This document shows positions 4,382 to 6,331 of a DNA stretch of 6,331 nucleotides, piece after piece. Numbering within the stretch: the first letter of the stretch is position 1; every line of letters starts with the position of its first letter. Both the position numbers and the translations under genes were made by a program. Source of the DNA: Ktedonobacterales bacterium (lineage in GTDB: Bacteria; Chloroflexota; Ktedonobacteria; Ktedonobacterales; JADMIN01); contig JANWHL010000099.1 of assembly GCA_025450405.1 (NCBI GenBank), positions 1 through 6,331 of the forward strand, written 5' to 3'. The notes below the pieces were generated by a model, which was not told the DNA's origin, searched no databases, and saw only the letters and a program-made list of their open reading frames with translations.

Positions 4382-6331
4382 ATGGGCAGTGACACGCGGG
4401 ATCCCTATCAGCGCGACATGGACGGTCGGCGATCGGGCGGACCAACGCCACGCCGGAGTGGACCACCAGACGGCCGCGGTGCGCCGGGTCGGGCGAGCGG
4501 AGCCGGCCCGCGGCTCAATGGGCTGATCCGGCCGCCGGGTATCGCTGGCGGATCGGGCCCGAGCTCCGCCGCCGGCAGGGCACGTGGGCGTCCCGGCGGC
4601 CGGGACGAGGACAGCCGCGAGTCCGATAGCCGCTACGACAGCCGCCATGGCGGCCGCGCGGACGACAGCCGCGAATATGACAGCCGTTACGACAGCCGGG
4701 CCGGGGCGTCCTCTTCCCAGGGCCGAGGACGGACCATCGGCGACCGCTTCCGCGAGGCGGGGCGGAGCATCACCGAGCAGTTTTCGGCGATGGTGGGCCG
4801 GGCGGAGCGCGCGGTGCGCGACCGGCAGAGGGGCGGCGGCGCGCCAGACCGTGGTGGGTCGCCAGGGCGGCGCGCGGCGGGTCCGCGAACACCGCCGCCG
4901 GCGTTGGCCAGCGGCGAACTGGCGACGATGGTGTTGCCGTACCGGCGGTCGCGGGCACGCCTGCTGGCGCGCAAGTGGCGCATGAAGCGCGTGCGGCCGA
5001 ACCCGCTTGGCTACGCGTTGGGCATCGCGAGTCTGGTGCTGGTGTTGTCGGCCCTGGGTGGCTCTGGTGGGGCCGGCGGCGCGTACGCCGCGACCTACTA
5101 CTACCAGAACCGTGGCCTGATCCAGCAGACCTGGGATCAGCGCGTGGCGCGCGCCACCCGCATCTACGACCGCAACGGCATTCTGCTCTACACCATGAGC
5201 GGCAACACGGGCTTCCAGTTCTATGAACCATACGCGCTCATCGACACGCAGCACTGCGCGACCTGTAAGGATCGAAACAACTGGATCATCAAGGCGACGG
5301 TGGATATCGAGGACCGGAGCTTCTGGTCGAATCCGGGCTTCAATCTGCTCGACACCGCACGCGCGGCGCTGGTGGACACGAGCGCCGGCGGCCAGGCCCA
5401 GCAGGGCGCCTCAACCATCACCCAGCAGCTGGTCAAGCTCCTGGTGATCAAGAACAATGAGAAGACGATCACCCGCAAGCTCCACGAGCTGATCCTCTCG
5501 TACGGCGTGACGCAGGAGTACGAGAAGTGGCAGATCCTGGAGATGTACCTGAACAACATCCCCTACGGAGACAACAATACGGGGATCGAGGCGGCGGCCC
5601 GCAATTTCTTCGGGCTGGACGTCGTCAAGGGGCCGGACGGTCAGACGCTGATGACGGCATCGCAGCAGCTCGATCTGGCGCAGGCGGCGCTGCTGGCGCG
5701 CCTGCCGAACGCGCCAAGCACCTATCTGCCCGTTGGCCAGGATCAGCCGCTCTCGTGCGCGACGGCCCCCTGCCCGCAATCGGTCTGGAGCGGTCCCAAG
5801 GCGACCGGCAACGAGGAAGTGGACTACGTGGGCGCCACCGAGGTGCTCGACTCGATGAAGAGCGTAGGCGATATCACGGATGCCCAGGAGGCCCAGGCGA
5901 AGAGCGAGCTGGTGGACATGTTCACCAACCAGCACATCTACCACTGGAAGTGGTTCCGGCAGAACGCGCACAGCAGTGAGGACACGACGAAGCGGGCGCC
6001 ACACTTTGTCAATGAGGTGATCCGGCAGTTGGAGGACACCTTCGGGCTCGGCACTGACGCCGCGCTGGAGCAGGCGGGGCTCAACGTCTACACGACGCTC
6101 GATTGGAATCTCGAGCTGGAGATGGAGACCGACGCCCTGAACTACATCCAGAAGCCGTTCACACAGAACTGGTACTGCGCGGGCGACTCCGCCTACTCAT
6201 GCGGCACCCACCCGCCGCTGGATGACCCGCAGTTCAACGTGAATAACGCGGCCGGCGTGGCGATCGACCCATGGACGGGCGATGTGCTGGCGATGATGGG
6301 CAGCGTGGACTACGGCAACCCGAATCCGCAG
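4382..6331 (+). CDS. Class A penicillin-binding protein (GT51 transglycosylase plus transpeptidase), 3' end cut by window
   Basis: The frame from the ATG at 4382 is open for 650 residues to the window edge. Residues 1-200 are a disordered, Arg/Gly/Asp/Ser/Pro-rich cytoplasmic tail ending in a strongly basic stretch (about 188-206). Residues 209-237 are a membrane anchor. Residues 265-440 are the GT51 glycosyltransferase, which polymerises lipid II: catalytic E310 in EDRSFWSNPG, QGASTITQQ (341-349), RKLHE (365-369), KWQILEMYLNNIPYG (382-396, with E387), and AAARNFFG (404-411). The usual His of the first motif (FxxH) is Asn317 here. A linker follows (441-605), and the transpeptidase domain begins near 614 (AAGVAIDPWTGDVLAMMG); its SxxK, SxN and KTG motifs lie outside the window. 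Three closely spaced cysteine pairs are on the extracellular side (C292/C295, C459/C464, C599/C607). The enzyme builds and cross-links peptidoglycan outside the membrane. It stands alone on the plus strand, divergent from the molybdoenzyme operon. Confidence 0.93.
   Translation, partial: MGSDTRDPYQRDMDGRRSGGPTPRRSGPPDGRGAPGRASGAGPRLNGLIRPPGIAGGSGPSSAAGRARGRPGGRDEDSRESDSRYDSRHGGRADDSREYDSRYDSRAGASSSQGRGRTIGDRFREAGRSITEQFSAMVGRAERAVRDRQRGGGAPDRGGSPGRRAAGPRTPPPALASGELATMVLPYRRSRARLLARKWRMKRVRPNPLGYALGIASLVLVLSALGGSGGAGGAYAATYYYQNRGLIQQTWDQRVARATRIYDRNGILLYTMSGNTGFQFYEPYALIDTQHCATCKDRNNWIIKATVDIEDRSFWSNPGFNLLDTARAALVDTSAGGQAQQGASTITQQLVKLLVIKNNEKTITRKLHELILSYGVTQEYEKWQILEMYLNNIPYGDNNTGIEAAARNFFGLDVVKGPDGQTLMTASQQLDLAQAALLARLPNAPSTYLPVGQDQPLSCATAPCPQSVWSGPKATGNEEVDYVGATEVLDSMKSVGDITDAQEAQAKSELVDMFTNQHIYHWKWFRQNAHSSEDTTKRAPHFVNEVIRQLEDTFGLGTDAALEQAGLNVYTTLDWNLELEMETDALNYIQKPFTQNWYCAGDSAYSCGTHPPLDDPQFNVNNAAGVAIDPWTGDVLAMMGSVDYGNPNPQ
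4610..4699 (+). repeat. In-frame duplicated DSR-repeat module in the PBP tail
   Basis: Two 36-base units, 4610-4645 and 4664-4699, match at 30 of 36 positions and lie 54 bases apart start to start. They encode residues 77-88 and 95-106, each with three DSR triplets in the pattern DSR-xx-DSR-Y-DSR. Most base differences are silent or at one residue pair (ES against EY), suggesting an internal duplication kept in frame. Confidence 0.75.

Noticed and set aside
3944..4526. Short plus-strand frames before and over the PBP start (106 and 130 residues)
   Set aside because: Repeat-derived or Arg/Gly-rich; one overlaps the well-supported PBP start in another frame; neither has a ribosome site or family signal.
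4610..4699. Spaced DSR repeats considered as a CRISPR-like array
   Set aside because: Only two units, diverged, in frame within a coding region, with no constant spacer design and no cas genes.
3968..5254. 428-residue open frame on the minus strand
   Set aside because: It is antisense to the PBP tail, Arg/Ala/Pro-rich with no motifs, and covers both repeat and intergenic sequence.

Overview
This is a GC-rich bacterial chromosomal window with two divergently oriented blocks separated by about 0.8 kb of repeat-bearing, non-coding DNA. No rRNA, tRNA, CRISPR array, transposase or phage gene is seen. The gene set, the strong GC bias in third codon positions, the Fe-S/NrfD fusion and the glycosyltransferase motif form (EDRSFWSNPG) make me lean towards a high-GC Chloroflexota-type organism. 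This is from general familiarity, not a computed match, and is held with low confidence.

Minus-strand block (positions 3675 down to 1). A candidate promoter (3646-3675) precedes a small DinB-fold protein (3102-3584). After 57 bases comes a fused electron-transfer/membrane subunit (1362-3044), made of a four-cluster [4Fe-4S] ferredoxin domain joined to an eight-helix NrfD/PsrC-type quinol/quinone-interacting membrane domain. After 70 bases, which contain a GC-rich hairpin repeat, comes the catalytic molybdopterin subunit (1291 down to the window edge, 430 residues visible). Subunits BC and A together make a quinone-linked complex iron-sulfur molybdoenzyme of the polysulfide/thiosulfate/tetrathionate reductase or sulfite dehydrogenase type. 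Electrons would move between the Mo-bis-PGD site, one [4Fe-4S] cluster in the catalytic subunit, four clusters in the B domain and the membrane quinone pool. Neither subunit shows a twin-arginine signal, which argues for a cytoplasm-facing enzyme. The substrate cannot be decided from the sequence.

Intergenic region (3585-4381). It holds the promoter of the minus block with a perfect TGGTATACCA palindrome, a purine-rich degenerate 9-base-period repeat (3733-3812), a GC-rich hairpin element (4008-4046) related to the one inside the operon, and a candidate promoter for the plus-strand gene.

Plus-strand block (4382 to the window edge). This is a class A (bifunctional) penicillin-binding protein, 650 residues visible. 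It has an unusually long (about 200 residues), disordered, Arg/Gly/Asp/Ser-rich cytoplasmic tail with a duplicated DSR-repeat module, one membrane anchor, a complete GT51 peptidoglycan glycosyltransferase domain, and the beginning of the transpeptidase domain, cut by the window edge. It is functionally unrelated to the molybdoenzyme operon.

I do not see a convincing undescribed system. The points most worth a second look are the fused BC subunit without export signal, the hairpin/G-quadruplex-capable repeat between the two enzyme genes, and the repeat-bearing PBP tail.
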